A stretch of 64,000 bases of DNA from Flavobacteriales bacterium ALC-1 (GCA_000171875.1 ABHI01000002.1:1-64000), one strand, 5' to 3'; counted from the first letter of the stretch, positions 52,490 to 62,611 are shown. Program-made: numbers and translations. The notes: generated from the sequence alone by a model not told the origin.

Positions 52490-52683
52490 AATTAAAATCT
52501 AATCAAGGCTTGTAAAGATATTTAATTCCTTGAAACAGCCATATACAATCACCAATACTCGACAAAAAACAAATAGTATAGACGATTCATCTTGTAATGT
52601 TGAAAACCAAAACAAAAAATATTTATAGATACAATTATAACCAAAACCAATGAAAACTATCTAAACGATTACATTTAGTGTTG

Positions 52684-52691
52684 TATTTTTG
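52684..52691 (+). promoter_or_regulatory. -7 box (TATTTTTG) of hemH
   Basis: TATTTTTG matches TAnnTTTG and lies 18 bp before the hemH ATG. No -33 TTG at the usual distance. Confidence 0.42.
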
Positions 52692-52709
52692 CTTTTGAAA
52701 AATTGAAGC

Positions 52710-53747
52710 ATGAAAAAAGGAATTTTATTAGTTAATCTAGGCTCACCAGATAGTCCAAATCCAAAGGATGTTAAAAAATATCTTGGAGAATTTTTAATGG
52801 ATGAACGTGTTATTGATGTACCACTTTGGGCACGTACCCTTTTGGTTAAGGGTATTATTTTAAATACGCGACCAAAAGCTTCTGCTTCAGCTTATCAAAA
52901 AATTTGGTGGGAAGAAGGTTCTCCATTGATTGTCCTATCAGAAAGGCTTCAAGAAAAGGTACAGAAAAAAGTAGATTATCCTGTGGCTTTAGCCATGCGT
53001 TATGGAAGTATGACCCTTAAAAAAGGCTTGCAAGAATTAGTAGATAAAGGCTGTACTGAGATAAAAACGATTCCATTATACCCACAATTTGCAATGGCAA
53101 CTACGGAGACAATTGATGTAAAGGTGGACGAATTAGTTGCAAAACATTTTCCACAGATAAAGATTACCAGAACACCAGCTTTTTATAACCGAGAAGATTA
53201 TATTAATGTGCTTTCAAAAAGTATTGCCGAAAAGCTTGAAGGTTTAGATTATGAGCACATTCTTTTTAGCTATCATGGTGTACCAGAGCGACATATTCGT
53301 AAAAGTGATATTACAAATGGTAATTGCAAAATGAATGGCAAATGTTGTTTTAAAAAGGGAAGTGAGCAGCACGAATTTTGTTACCGTCACCAATGCGAAA
53401 TCACGACTGTGAATGTCGGCAAAAAACTAGGGCTTAAAAATGGCACGTATTCAACCAGTTTTCAGTCTAGACTAGGTTTTGACCCGTGGTTAAAGCCTTA
53501 TACAGACCGAACGATTGAGCGAATGGGCAAAGCTGGCACTAAGAAAATGGCCATTGTAACACCAGCTTTTGTAAGTGACTGTTTAGAAACCTTGGAAGAA
53601 ATAGCTATGGAAGGCGAAGAAATTTTCCATGAAGTTGGAGGAAAGGAATTTACAGTAATACCTTGTTTGAATGAACGTGATGATTTTGCTCAAGTGCTTA
53701 CTAATATAATAGAGGAATGGGCAACTGTTAAAGCTTCAGCCATTTAA
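52710..53747 (+). CDS. hemH: Ferrochelatase
   Basis: A 345-residue HemH. The catalytic His189 lies in LFSYHGVPERH, and the N-terminus MKKGILLVNLGSPDSP is typical. Between residues 209 and 232 there are five cysteines (NCKMNGKCC then FCYRHQC), an arrangement consistent with an internal [2Fe-2S] cluster as found in some bacterial ferrochelatases. It inserts Fe2+ into protoporphyrin (or coproporphyrin). The stop overlaps the next ATG by one base, so it is coupled to the MATE transporter gene. Confidence 0.95.
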   Translation: MKKGILLVNLGSPDSPNPKDVKKYLGEFLMDERVIDVPLWARTLLVKGIILNTRPKASASAYQKIWWEEGSPLIVLSERLQEKVQKKVDYPVALAMRYGSMTLKKGLQELVDKGCTEIKTIPLYPQFAMATTETIDVKVDELVAKHFPQIKITRTPAFYNREDYINVLSKSIAEKLEGLDYEHILFSYHGVPERHIRKSDITNGNCKMNGKCCFKKGSEQHEFCYRHQCEITTVNVGKKLGLKNGTYSTSFQSRLGFDPWLKPYTDRTIERMGKAGTKKMAIVTPAFVSDCLETLEEIAMEGEEIFHEVGGKEFTVIPCLNERDDFAQVLTNIIEEWATVKASAI

Positions 53748-55102
53748 TGGGAAAGGTTTCTTCCCAAGACTTAGGTTACCAACCGATTAGTAAATTGCTG
53801 ATTAAGCAAGCTGTACCAGCATCTATTGGTATTTTGGTGATGTCTCTAAACATACTTGTGGATACTATTTTTGTAGGTAATTGGATAGGGTCAATTGCAA
53901 TAGCGGCTATTAATGTAGTACTTCCGGTTTCGTTTTTTATTGCGGCTTTAGGTATGGCAATTGGTATTGGTGGTTCTTCAATCATATCAAGAGCCTTAGG
54001 TGCAAATAATTCTATAAAGGCACTCAAAACCTTTGGTAATCAGATTACACTTACCGTTTTAGTAACCATCACTTTCGTAATTTTTGGTTTACTATACATT
54101 AATGATATTGTACCAGCTTTTGGAGGAAAAGGAGCCATTTTTGAACCTGCAAAAACCTATTATAGAATTGTTTTATACGGAGTACCAATTTTAGCACTTA
54201 GTATGATGGGAAACACCGTCATCAGAGCAGAAGGGAAACCTAAATTTGCCATGTATGCCATGCTATTTCCATCTGTCGGAAATTTAATTTTAGATGTTCT
54301 CTTTATAAAGGTTTTTGATTTTGGTATGGCTGGTGCAGCTTGGGCTACGACTGGTTCTTATGTGTTATGTTTCTTATTTATAGTTTGGTTTTTCTTATCT
54401 AAGAATTCAGAATTAAAAATTAATATCAAGCACTTTTGGTTAGATCTTCCCATAGTAAAAGAAATTGGCTCTTTAGGATTTGTAACTTTAGCTAGACAAG
54501 CTATTGTTAGTGTAACGTATTTATTAATGAATAATATCTTATTCGATTTAGGAGGGGAAACTTCAGTTACGGCTTATGCTATCGTTGGTAGAATGTTAAT
54601 GTTTGCGTTATTTCCCGTATATGGTATTACACAAGGATTCTTGCCTATTGCAGGCTTTAATTATGGTGCTGAAAATTATAAAAGAGTAAGAGAAACAATT
54701 ATGACTGCTATTAAATACGGAATATTACTGGCAGCCATCATATTTGTGTTTTTAATGATTTTTCCAGATAGTATTACACGATTGTTTACGCAAGATTTAG
54801 ATGTTCTTGAAGAGACTCCACCAGCAATGCGTTGGGTATTTGCTGCAACTCCAATAATTGGGATTCAACTCATAGGCGCTGCATATTTTCAAGCTGTTGG
54901 TAAAGCTATTCCTGCTCTGCTTTTAACGTTATTACGTCAAGGCTTATTTTTTATTCCACTAATATTTATCCTTCCTAAATTTTATGGTGCTTTAGGGGTT
55001 TGGATGGCATTTCCAATTTCAGACGTATTGGCTACAATTGTTACGGCCTACTTCTTGCATCGTGAGGTAAAGTTAAATTTATTACCAAAAGAGAAAGAAT
55101 AA
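53747..55102 (+). CDS. MATE-family efflux transporter
   Basis: A 451-residue protein with about twelve hydrophobic segments in two six-helix halves. The N-terminal half has NWIGSIAIAAINVVLPVSFF and GIGGSSIISRALGANN, typical of the MATE/DinF group. It uses an ion gradient to export organic cations or other compounds. The 1-bp overlap with hemH raises the possibility that it exports porphyrins or haem-related compounds, which is only inference. Confidence 0.9.
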   Translation: MGKVSSQDLGYQPISKLLIKQAVPASIGILVMSLNILVDTIFVGNWIGSIAIAAINVVLPVSFFIAALGMAIGIGGSSIISRALGANNSIKALKTFGNQITLTVLVTITFVIFGLLYINDIVPAFGGKGAIFEPAKTYYRIVLYGVPILALSMMGNTVIRAEGKPKFAMYAMLFPSVGNLILDVLFIKVFDFGMAGAAWATTGSYVLCFLFIVWFFLSKNSELKINIKHFWLDLPIVKEIGSLGFVTLARQAIVSVTYLLMNNILFDLGGETSVTAYAIVGRMLMFALFPVYGITQGFLPIAGFNYGAENYKRVRETIMTAIKYGILLAAIIFVFLMIFPDSITRLFTQDLDVLEETPPAMRWVFAATPIIGIQLIGAAYFQAVGKAIPALLLTLLRQGLFFIPLIFILPKFYGALGVWMAFPISDVLATIVTAYFLHREVKLNLLPKEKE

Positions 55103-55148
55103 TATTTAATCCGTAATTTTAGGATTCATTAACTAACCACATTTTATT

Positions 55149-58100
55149 ATGCGATTTCCAACCACTATTGCAGTTATTCTGCTAGCATTTTTTAGTTTAA
55201 ATCTTCAATCTCAAAATTTTCAAGAATCAGATTATGATGCTTTAGAGTATCGCCTTCTAGGACCTTTTAGAGGTGGACGAAGTGCCGCTGTAACAGGTGT
55301 TCCCAACCAACCCAACCTTTACTATTTTGGATCAACTGGAGGAGGTATCTGGAAAACAACAAATGGTGGCCGCCAATGGGAAAACATTTCTGACGGTTTT
55401 TTTGGAGGAAGTATAGGTTCTATAGCAGTATCTAAAAGTGATCCTAATGTTATGTATGTTGGTGGTGGTGAAAAAACGGTAAGAGGAAATGTATCTTCGG
55501 GTTATGGCATATGGAAAAGTGAAGATGCAGGAAAAACATGGAAAGCTTCTGGCTTAAAAAATTCTAGACATGTACCACGTATTGCAGTGCATCCTACGAA
55601 TCATAATATTGTTTATGCTGGTGTCTTGGGAAATATATATAAACCAACTCAAGAACGCGGGGTTTATAAAAGTACAGATGGAGGAAAAACATGGAGAAAA
55701 ACATTATTCTCAAACGAGCATGCAGGTGTTGTCGATTTAATCATGGATCCAACCAATCCAAGAGTTTTATACGCGTCAACATGGAGAGTGCAACGTACAC
55801 CTTATAGCTTAAGTTCTGGTGGTGATGGTTCAGCACTATGGAAAAGTACAGATAGTGGGGAAACATGGACTGAAATCTCAACAAAAAAAGGATTTCCAAA
55901 AGGTACTTTAGGAATTATTGGAGTTACAGTATCTCCGATTAATAGCCAGCGTGTTTGGGCAATTATTGAAAACAAAGACAAAGGCGGTTTATACAGAAGT
56001 GAAGATGGAGGTGAAACGTGGAATCAGGTAAATAGTGAACGTAAATTGCGTCAGCGTGCTTGGTATTATACCAGATTGTATGCGGATACTGAAGACGTAA
56101 ATACTGTTTATGTACTAAATGTTCGTTATCATAAAAGTACAGATGGTGGAAAAACCTTTAATACGTATAATGCACCACATGGTGATCATCACGATTTGTG
56201 GATTGCTCCAGAGAATCCTAAACGTATGATTATTGGTGATGATGGCGGAGCTCAGGTGACTTACGATGGTGGAGAAACTTGGAGTACCTATCACAACCAA
56301 CCAACATCGCAGTTCTATAGAGTAACAACTGATAATGCATTTCCGTATCGTATTTATGTAGCACAACAAGATAATTCTACAATTAGAATTCCGCATCGTA
56401 CAGATGGCAGAGCCATTACAGAAGACGATTGGGAGAGTACGGCTGGGGGTGAATCTGCACATATTGCTGTAGATCCAGAGGATAATGATATTGTTTATGG
56501 AGGAAGTTATGATGGTTTTTTAACGCGTGTTAATCACAAAACTGGAACAGTTAGAGCCATAAATGTATGGCCAGATAATCCGATGGGACATGGAGCAGAA
56601 GGCATGAAATACCGTTTTCAGTGGAATTTCCCTATCATATTTTCAAAACATAATCCAAATCGCCTTTACACGTTTTCGCAACATGTGCATGTCACAGAAA
56701 ATGAAGGGCAATCTTGGGATATTATTAGTCCGGATTTAACGCGAAATGATCCCGAAAAATTAAAGTCTTCAGGAGGACCAATCACACAAGATAATACGTC
56801 TGTTGAGTATTATTGCACCATTTTTGCAGCTCAAGAATCACCACTTAAAGAAGGCTTGCTGTGGATAGGTAGTGATGATGGTTTAATTAATGTAACACAA
56901 GATGGAGGTAAAACATGGACAGATGTGACACCTAAAGGTATGCCAGAATGGATGATGATTAATAGCATTGAGCCAAGTGCTTTTGATGAAGGTACTTGCT
57001 ATGTTGCAGGCACAAAATATAAAACTGGTGATTTTGCTCCGTATTTATACAAAACCACTAATTATGGAAAAAGCTGGACTAAGATTACGAATGGAATAAA
57101 TTCTGAGCATTTTACAAGAGTAATTCGTGAAGATCCAAAACGAAAAGGATTGTTATATGCTGGTACAGAAACAGGAATGTATATTTCTTTTAACGATGGT
57201 AGAGACTGGAAACCTTTTCAACTTAATTTACCAATTGTACCCATAACAGATTTAACGATTAAAGACAATAACCTAATCGTAGCAACACAAGGTCGAAGTG
57301 TATGGATAATTGATGATTTGTCTTTAATTCACCAACTGTATGATGCAGATCTGAGTAAAAATGTGCTATTTAAACCAAAGGATACATATAGAATGCGTGG
57401 GGGTAGCAGAGCTGGTAGTAAAACTGCAGGAACCAATCATCCTAATGGTGTGATAACCTATTTTAATTTGAAGGACTTTAACGAAGACGATAAAATTTCA
57501 TTGACGTATTTTGATACCAAAGGGGATACAATTAAAACCTATTCTAATAAAGACAAAAAGAATAAATTAAAGGTTGAGAAAGGTGGTAATCAATTTGTTT
57601 GGAATATGACTTACGATGGAGCTGAACGCCTAAAGGGTATGATTTTATGGTGGGCAAGTTTACAAGGTCCAAGAGCAATTCCTGGAACTTATAAAGTAAG
57701 TCTCAATGTCAATGGGAAAGAACAGTCGCAACCATTTACTATTTTATCTGATCCTAGAGCTGAAAGTACTTTGGCCGATATGCAAAAACAATTCAATTTT
57801 GTAAAAGATGTCAATAAAACGATGGATGATGCGCATAAGTCCATTAAGAAAATAAGAGCGGTTAATAAGCAATTAGGAGCATTTCAAAAGCAATATAAAG
57901 ACGATGATAATGTGAAGGAATTAGTGGAAAAAGCCAAAGCTTTAGAAGAACAATTATCTAATATTGAAAAGGAGCTATACCAAACTAAAAATAGAAGTGG
58001 TCAAGATCCGTTGAATTTCCCAATTAAGTTAACCAATAAATTAGGACATTTAAATTCTTTAGTAAGTATGGGTGATTTTGCACCAACAGAGCAAGATATT

Positions 58101-58235
58101 GCCGTAAAAAATGAGTTAACAGGGCAGATTGAAAAACAATTAGCAGCTTTCAATACCATTTTAAATGATGAGGTAAAAGCATTTAATGCGGCGTTTAATA
58201 CTAAACAGTTGAATTATTTATTTGTAGAAGATTAA
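55149..58235 (+). CDS. Secreted VPS10/sortilin-like beta-propeller protein
   Basis: A 1028-residue protein with a signal peptide (cleavage near LNLQSQ). From about residue 30 to 740 it carries many Asp-box/BNR repeats (WKTTNGGRQWE, WKSEDAGKTWK, YKSTDGGKTWR, YRSEDGGETWN) forming one or two large beta-propellers as in sortilins and exo-glycosidases. A beta domain and a helical C-terminal segment (about 870-1028) follow. Catalytic residues of a glycosidase cannot be confirmed. It is 46 bp downstream of the MATE gene and overlaps hemJ by one base. Confidence 0.85.
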   Translation: MRFPTTIAVILLAFFSLNLQSQNFQESDYDALEYRLLGPFRGGRSAAVTGVPNQPNLYYFGSTGGGIWKTTNGGRQWENISDGFFGGSIGSIAVSKSDPNVMYVGGGEKTVRGNVSSGYGIWKSEDAGKTWKASGLKNSRHVPRIAVHPTNHNIVYAGVLGNIYKPTQERGVYKSTDGGKTWRKTLFSNEHAGVVDLIMDPTNPRVLYASTWRVQRTPYSLSSGGDGSALWKSTDSGETWTEISTKKGFPKGTLGIIGVTVSPINSQRVWAIIENKDKGGLYRSEDGGETWNQVNSERKLRQRAWYYTRLYADTEDVNTVYVLNVRYHKSTDGGKTFNTYNAPHGDHHDLWIAPENPKRMIIGDDGGAQVTYDGGETWSTYHNQPTSQFYRVTTDNAFPYRIYVAQQDNSTIRIPHRTDGRAITEDDWESTAGGESAHIAVDPEDNDIVYGGSYDGFLTRVNHKTGTVRAINVWPDNPMGHGAEGMKYRFQWNFPIIFSKHNPNRLYTFSQHVHVTENEGQSWDIISPDLTRNDPEKLKSSGGPITQDNTSVEYYCTIFAAQESPLKEGLLWIGSDDGLINVTQDGGKTWTDVTPKGMPEWMMINSIEPSAFDEGTCYVAGTKYKTGDFAPYLYKTTNYGKSWTKITNGINSEHFTRVIREDPKRKGLLYAGTETGMYISFNDGRDWKPFQLNLPIVPITDLTIKDNNLIVATQGRSVWIIDDLSLIHQLYDADLSKNVLFKPKDTYRMRGGSRAGSKTAGTNHPNGVITYFNLKDFNEDDKISLTYFDTKGDTIKTYSNKDKKNKLKVEKGGNQFVWNMTYDGAERLKGMILWWASLQGPRAIPGTYKVSLNVNGKEQSQPFTILSDPRAESTLADMQKQFNFVKDVNKTMDDAHKSIKKIRAVNKQLGAFQKQYKDDDNVKELVEKAKALEEQLSNIEKELYQTKNRSGQDPLNFPIKLTNKLGHLNSLVSMGDFAPTEQDIAVKNELTGQIEKQLAAFNTILNDEVKAFNAAFNTKQLNYLFVED

Positions 58236-58810
58236 TGGGAGAAATAATTAGACAATTTTCAGGGCAATATTACGATTATATAAAATCCTTACACCTCATT
58301 TTTGTCATCACTTGGTTTGCTGGTTTATTTTACATTCCAAGATTGTTTGTGTATCAAATAGAAGCGTTTCACAAACCTTCACCAGAAAAAGAAATTTTAG
58401 GGAAGCAATTAAAACTTATGGCTAAACGTCTATGGTTTATCATTTCATGGCCTTCAGCAATATTAGCTACAATCTTTGCGATTTGGTTATTAATTTTAAG
58501 ACCTGGTTATTTAGAACAAAGTTGGATGCACGTAAAATTAGGTTTTGTTTTATTGCTGTTCATTTATCACTATAAAACACATATCTACTTCAAACAACTT
58601 CAAAAAGACGAAGTCAAAGTCACATCAAACTTTATGCGTATTTGGAATGAAGGAGCCACATTCATTTTGTTTGCTGTTGTCTTTCTTGTGATATTAAAAA
58701 GTTCAATCAATTGGATTTTTGGAGTTATAGGCATCATTGTATTAGGAATTTTAATAATGTTAGGTTTTAAACTTTATAAAAATATTCGTTCAAAAAACCC
58801 TAATGCTTAA
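58235..58810 (+). CDS. hemJ: Protoporphyrinogen IX oxidase, HemJ family
   Basis: A 191-residue membrane protein with about five helices. LHLIFVITWFAGLFYIPRLF near residue 20 and WMHVKLGFVLLLFIYHY carry the conserved His residues, and the RLWFIISWPSAI helix completes the HemJ (UPF0093/CopD-like) signature. HemJ converts protoporphyrinogen IX to protoporphyrin IX in the membrane, the step between HemF and HemH. The start overlaps the sortilin-like gene stop in a TAATG, so it is translationally coupled. Confidence 0.85.
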   Translation: MGEIIRQFSGQYYDYIKSLHLIFVITWFAGLFYIPRLFVYQIEAFHKPSPEKEILGKQLKLMAKRLWFIISWPSAILATIFAIWLLILRPGYLEQSWMHVKLGFVLLLFIYHYKTHIYFKQLQKDEVKVTSNFMRIWNEGATFILFAVVFLVILKSSINWIFGVIGIIVLGILIMLGFKLYKNIRSKNPNA

Positions 58811-58851
58811 TTGGCTTGATTATTGCTATATTTAGTCCATTGTAACCGCTG

Positions 58852-60306
58852 ATGAAAATTAAACGACTGTCCTTAAGAGCGAGAATATTTGTAGCCATGA
58901 TACTTTTAGTATTACTGGCTTCAATTTTAATTGCTGCAGTCACTATATATCAATATAATGAGGAGGCAAAAGATTATCATAAAGAGCGTTTAGAACGTAA
59001 GGAAAAAGCAATACGAAGTAGTATTGATTTTGCACTTAAAGAAACCACTTACCCAGTTACTACAGAGAATATTCCGCTTATTTTTAAAGATAAAATTTTT
59101 GATATTGATGCCATTCATAACCTACAAATAAATCTTTATGATTTGGATGGGCAATTATTAAAGAGCTCTAAGCGGACTATTCAGAGAGATACTACAGAAC
59201 AATGTTTAGAAGCAGAAATCTTAAATAAGTTATCAAATACTTTAGAGCATCGTCACGTGATTAAAAATGAAGAAAACGGTCAGACATTCCAATCGTCGTA
59301 CACATACATTACTGATGAAAAATTTAAAAACCTCGCTATTTTAAATTTACCTTATTTAGAGAATGATGACTTTTTCAATAAAGAATTAAATCAGTTTTTA
59401 ACGCGTTTAGGCTATGCCTATTTGGCAATGATTTTGGTTGCAATTGTGTTTGCTTATTTTATTTCAAAATATATCACCAAGTCTCTAAAAACAATTAGCG
59501 ATAAAATGAATGAAATCAGACTTGAAAAACGTAACAAGAAAATTGAGATTGATTCTTCTAGTGATGAAATTGAGACTCTTGTTAATTCATATAACAGCAT
59601 GATTGATGAACTCGAAGATAGTGCTGTAAAATTAGCCACTAGTGAACGTGAACAAGCTTGGCGTGAAATGGCAAAACAAGTAGCTCATGAGATTAAAAAC
59701 CCACTAACACCAATGCGTTTAAGCGTGCAGAGTTTTCAACGAAAATTTAATCCAGAGGATGAGAATATTCACCAAAAAGTTGAAGAGTATAGCAATACTT
59801 TGATTCAGCAAATAGATACGATGAGTTCTATAGCTTCGGCATTTTCTAATTTTGCTAAAATGCCAGCTCAAAAGAAAGAAGTATTAAATGTAGCGCATAT
59901 TGTAAAATTAGCACTCGACATTTTCAATGAACATTATATAACGTTCTACCCAGAAGATGAAGAAGTAATTGCAAAGTTTGATAGAACTCAATTGATAAGA
60001 GTAGTCACTAACCTTGTGAAAAACGGAATTCAAGCGATACCAGAAGATTCTGAAAACCCTAAAATAGAAGTTCGTGTTTTTAGTGAAAATGACATGGTAA
60101 ATATTACTGTTGAAGACAATGGTTCGGGTATAACAGAGGAAAATAAACCTAAAGTTTTCGAGCCAAAATTCACCACCAAAACCAGCGGAATGGGATTAGG
60201 TTTAGCTATGGTAAAAAACATTGTGGAAACTTATAACGGAAGTATTACCTTTGTGTCTCATCAAGGTAAAGGAACGACATTTACTGTTGCTTTTCCAAAG
60301 GGATAA
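58852..60306 (+). CDS. NtrY-like sensor histidine kinase
   Basis: A 484-residue kinase with transmembrane helices at about 11-31 and 186-206, a periplasmic sensor segment between them, a HAMP domain (about 205-260), HisKA with His279 in VAHEIKNPLTPMRLS, and HATPase_c (VEDNGSGI, MGLGLAMVKN). The NPLTPMRLS box is typical of NtrY-like kinases. No response regulator gene lies beside it, so it is orphan here and its partner is unknown. It follows hemJ by 41 bp. Confidence 0.9.
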   Translation: MKIKRLSLRARIFVAMILLVLLASILIAAVTIYQYNEEAKDYHKERLERKEKAIRSSIDFALKETTYPVTTENIPLIFKDKIFDIDAIHNLQINLYDLDGQLLKSSKRTIQRDTTEQCLEAEILNKLSNTLEHRHVIKNEENGQTFQSSYTYITDEKFKNLAILNLPYLENDDFFNKELNQFLTRLGYAYLAMILVAIVFAYFISKYITKSLKTISDKMNEIRLEKRNKKIEIDSSSDEIETLVNSYNSMIDELEDSAVKLATSEREQAWREMAKQVAHEIKNPLTPMRLSVQSFQRKFNPEDENIHQKVEEYSNTLIQQIDTMSSIASAFSNFAKMPAQKKEVLNVAHIVKLALDIFNEHYITFYPEDEEVIAKFDRTQLIRVVTNLVKNGIQAIPEDSENPKIEVRVFSENDMVNITVEDNGSGITEENKPKVFEPKFTTKTSGMGLGLAMVKNIVETYNGSITFVSHQGKGTTFTVAFPKG

Positions 60307-60317
60307 AGAACCCATTT

Positions 60318-60344
60318 TGTCATTCCTGCGAAAGCAGGAATCCA
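60318..60344. repeat. Palindromic interspersed repeat (CCTGCGAAAGCAGG type), second copy
   Basis: TGTCATTCCTGCGAAAGCAGGAATCCA, with TTCCTGC pairing GCAGGAA around a GAAA-like turn. It shares its core with 6511-6532 in the trpS leader. It lies between the kinase gene and the enoyl-CoA hydratase gene, and might act as a terminator-like hairpin. Confidence 0.65.
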
Positions 60345-60400
60345 CAACAAAAAATATAACAATAAGATTACCTTGAAAAAGGGATTAAAACTAAGTTTTT

Positions 60401-61183
60401 ATGAACTACGAAAACATACTATCTAGTCACTCAAACGGAATCACAACCATCACGATCAACAGACCAAATAAATTAAATGCTTTAAACAAAGATACCATCC
60501 AAGAATTGCATGATGCTTTTGATGATGCTAATAAGAGTGCAGACTCAAAAGTTATTATCATTACAGGAAGCGGTGAAAAAGCCTTTGTTGCAGGAGCCGA
60601 CATCAGTGAGTTTGCAGATTTTAGCGTCAATGAAGGTGGGAAATTAGCAGCTCAAGGGCAAAAACTATTATTCGATTTTGTTGAAAAACTAAGTACTCCT
60701 GTTATTGCAGCTGTCAACGGCTTTGCACTTGGAGGAGGCTTAGAATTAGCAATGGCTTGTCATTTTAGAGTTGCGAGTACTAATGCTAAAATGGGCTTAC
60801 CAGAAACCTCTCTAGGAGTTATTCCTGGTTATGGTGGCACACAGCGTTTACCTCAATTAGTTGGTAAAGGACGTGCAATGGAAATGGTAATGACTGCTGG
60901 TATGATTGATGCCAACACTGCTAAAGATTATGGTCTAGTAAACCATGTGGTTGAGCAAGACGAATTGATGCCACTTTGTGAAAAGATAGCTGGTAAGATT
61001 ATGCGAAACTCTTCTGTAGCCATTGGCAAAGCTATTAAAGCCATCAATGCCAATTACAAAGACGGAAAAGATGGTTATAAAGTAGAAATCAAGCAATTTG
61101 GAAACTGCTTTGGTACCGAAGATTTTGTTGAAGGCACTACAGCGTTTTTAGAAAAGCGTAAGGCAGATTTTCCTGGAAAGTAA
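60401..61183 (+). CDS. Enoyl-CoA hydratase/crotonase
   Basis: A 260-residue crotonase-fold protein. The oxyanion-hole segments are VAGADISEF and NGFALGGGLELAMA, and the catalytic-Glu regions are the GGGLELAMACHFR helix and GLPETSLGVIPGYGG. It hydrates trans-2-enoyl-CoA to 3-hydroxyacyl-CoA in fatty-acid or amino-acid breakdown. Exact chain-length preference cannot be told. Monocistronic as far as visible. Confidence 0.93.
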   Translation: MNYENILSSHSNGITTITINRPNKLNALNKDTIQELHDAFDDANKSADSKVIIITGSGEKAFVAGADISEFADFSVNEGGKLAAQGQKLLFDFVEKLSTPVIAAVNGFALGGGLELAMACHFRVASTNAKMGLPETSLGVIPGYGGTQRLPQLVGKGRAMEMVMTAGMIDANTAKDYGLVNHVVEQDELMPLCEKIAGKIMRNSSVAIGKAIKAINANYKDGKDGYKVEIKQFGNCFGTEDFVEGTTAFLEKRKADFPGK

Positions 61184-61259
61184 AAATCATTTTTAATTGA
61201 TTTCTATTTCATAAGATCTTTCATCGACTAGCTTATGTAGAAAATAGAAAGGGATTATT

Positions 61260-61385
61260 ATGGCTAAACATATCAGTAAAAAAGGGCTTAGAATAATTAG
61301 AAATATATATATCCTTTTCATAATTCTTTTTTTACAAAGCTCACTATTTTTTAAGTTATTGAAAGCAAGTATATTGGCGTATTAG
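61260..61385 (+). CDS. Possible 41-residue single-helix membrane protein
   Basis: ATG at 61260 opens 41 codons starting MAKHISKKGLRIIRNIYILF. A basic N-terminus is followed by one strongly hydrophobic helix (about 16-36). The rest of the 354-bp gap holds an imperfect inverted repeat just upstream (TTCTATTTCATAAG near 61203 with CTTATG and AAATAGAA near 61230-61250) and nothing else recognised. Could be a small membrane peptide, or chance. Confidence 0.35.
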   Translation: MAKHISKKGLRIIRNIYILFIILFLQSSLFFKLLKASILAY

Positions 61386-61537
61386 TATTTCATATTAACC
61401 CAATAAATTTCTTATAATAGATTATAATTCCTACAATTTTTGTGAATAACCAAATCCGTTATTAACACTTTTTAGAATGATTAATAGGTAATTTTAAAGC
61501 CCTACTTTTTCAAGTTTTACTTTTTAATTATCCATTT

Positions 61538-62611
61538 ATGAGCTCTAAATCTATCATCAAGGGTCGTGGTGCCCAACAGAATGTCCACAATCGTTTTTTT
61601 GAACTGTCTTACGAAATGCGAGACGATTTTTTAGAATTCTGTCGTAAAGAAGGAGAGGTAGCAGACAAAAACAAAACACAGTACCTTAATGTATTTCCTA
61701 AAACGATAGTCAATAAAGTAATGAGTCCAGATGTTGGTATGGCCTATTCCATGAATATGTATCAAGGTTGTGAACATGGTTGTATCTATTGCTATGCACG
61801 TAATAGCCATGAATTTTGGGGTTATAGTGCAGGCTTGGATTTTGAAAGACGCATTTTAGTAAAGAAAACAGCACCAGAACTTTTAGAAACCTTACTAAAA
61901 AAGAAGAGCTGGAAAGCATATCCTATAGTAATGTCTGGTAATACGGATTGCTACCAACCTGCTGAGAAGCAATTTGAACTAACAAGACAGTGTTTAGAAG
62001 TGTTTTTAAAATATAAACACCCAACAGCAATCATTACTAAAAATGCTTTAATTCTAAGAGATTTAGATATTTTAAAAGATTTAGCTAAGGATAATTTAAT
62101 CTCAGTAAATGTTTCTATTACGTCTTTATCAGAAAATACCAGACGTATTTTAGAGCCAAGAACAGCAACGATTAAAAGACGACTGAAAGTGGTTAAAGAA
62201 TTGAGCGAAAACGACATTCCTGTTAATGTGATGTTAGCCCCAATAATTCCATCAATCAATAGCCACGAGATTTTACCAATGGCTAAAGCAGTTTCAGAGG
62301 CTGGTGCTTTAAGTATTGCACATACCATTGTAAGATTAAATGGTGCTATTGGAGAAATATTTACCGACTGGATAAGAAAGACAATGCCAGATAGGGCAGA
62401 TAAAGTTTTACATCAAATAGAAAATTGCCATGGGGGTACATTAAACGAAAGTAGATTCGGTAAACGTATGCGAGGGGAAGGACAAATTGTAAAACAAATT
62501 AATGATTTAGTAAAGTTAGCAAGGTTGAAATATTTTAAAGGTAAAGGAATGTCTAAACTCAATACAGATTTACATGAACAATATAAAGTAGGGCAAATGA
62601 AACTGTTTTAG
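61538..62611 (+). CDS. PA0069-family radical SAM protein
   Basis: A 357-residue radical SAM enzyme with the cluster motif CEHGCIYC (Cys78, Cys82, Cys85) in a CX3CX2C spacing, as in the SplB-like/PA0069 group. NSHEFWGYSAGLDFERRILV just after it and LEPRTATIKRRL are also typical. It should cleave S-adenosylmethionine to start radical chemistry. The biological substrate of this group is not known, though relation to spore photoproduct lyase suggests nucleic-acid repair (inference). Confidence 0.88.
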   Translation: MSSKSIIKGRGAQQNVHNRFFELSYEMRDDFLEFCRKEGEVADKNKTQYLNVFPKTIVNKVMSPDVGMAYSMNMYQGCEHGCIYCYARNSHEFWGYSAGLDFERRILVKKTAPELLETLLKKKSWKAYPIVMSGNTDCYQPAEKQFELTRQCLEVFLKYKHPTAIITKNALILRDLDILKDLAKDNLISVNVSITSLSENTRRILEPRTATIKRRLKVVKELSENDIPVNVMLAPIIPSINSHEILPMAKAVSEAGALSIAHTIVRLNGAIGEIFTDWIRKTMPDRADKVLHQIENCHGGTLNESRFGKRMRGEGQIVKQINDLVKLARLKYFKGKGMSKLNTDLHEQYKVGQMKLF

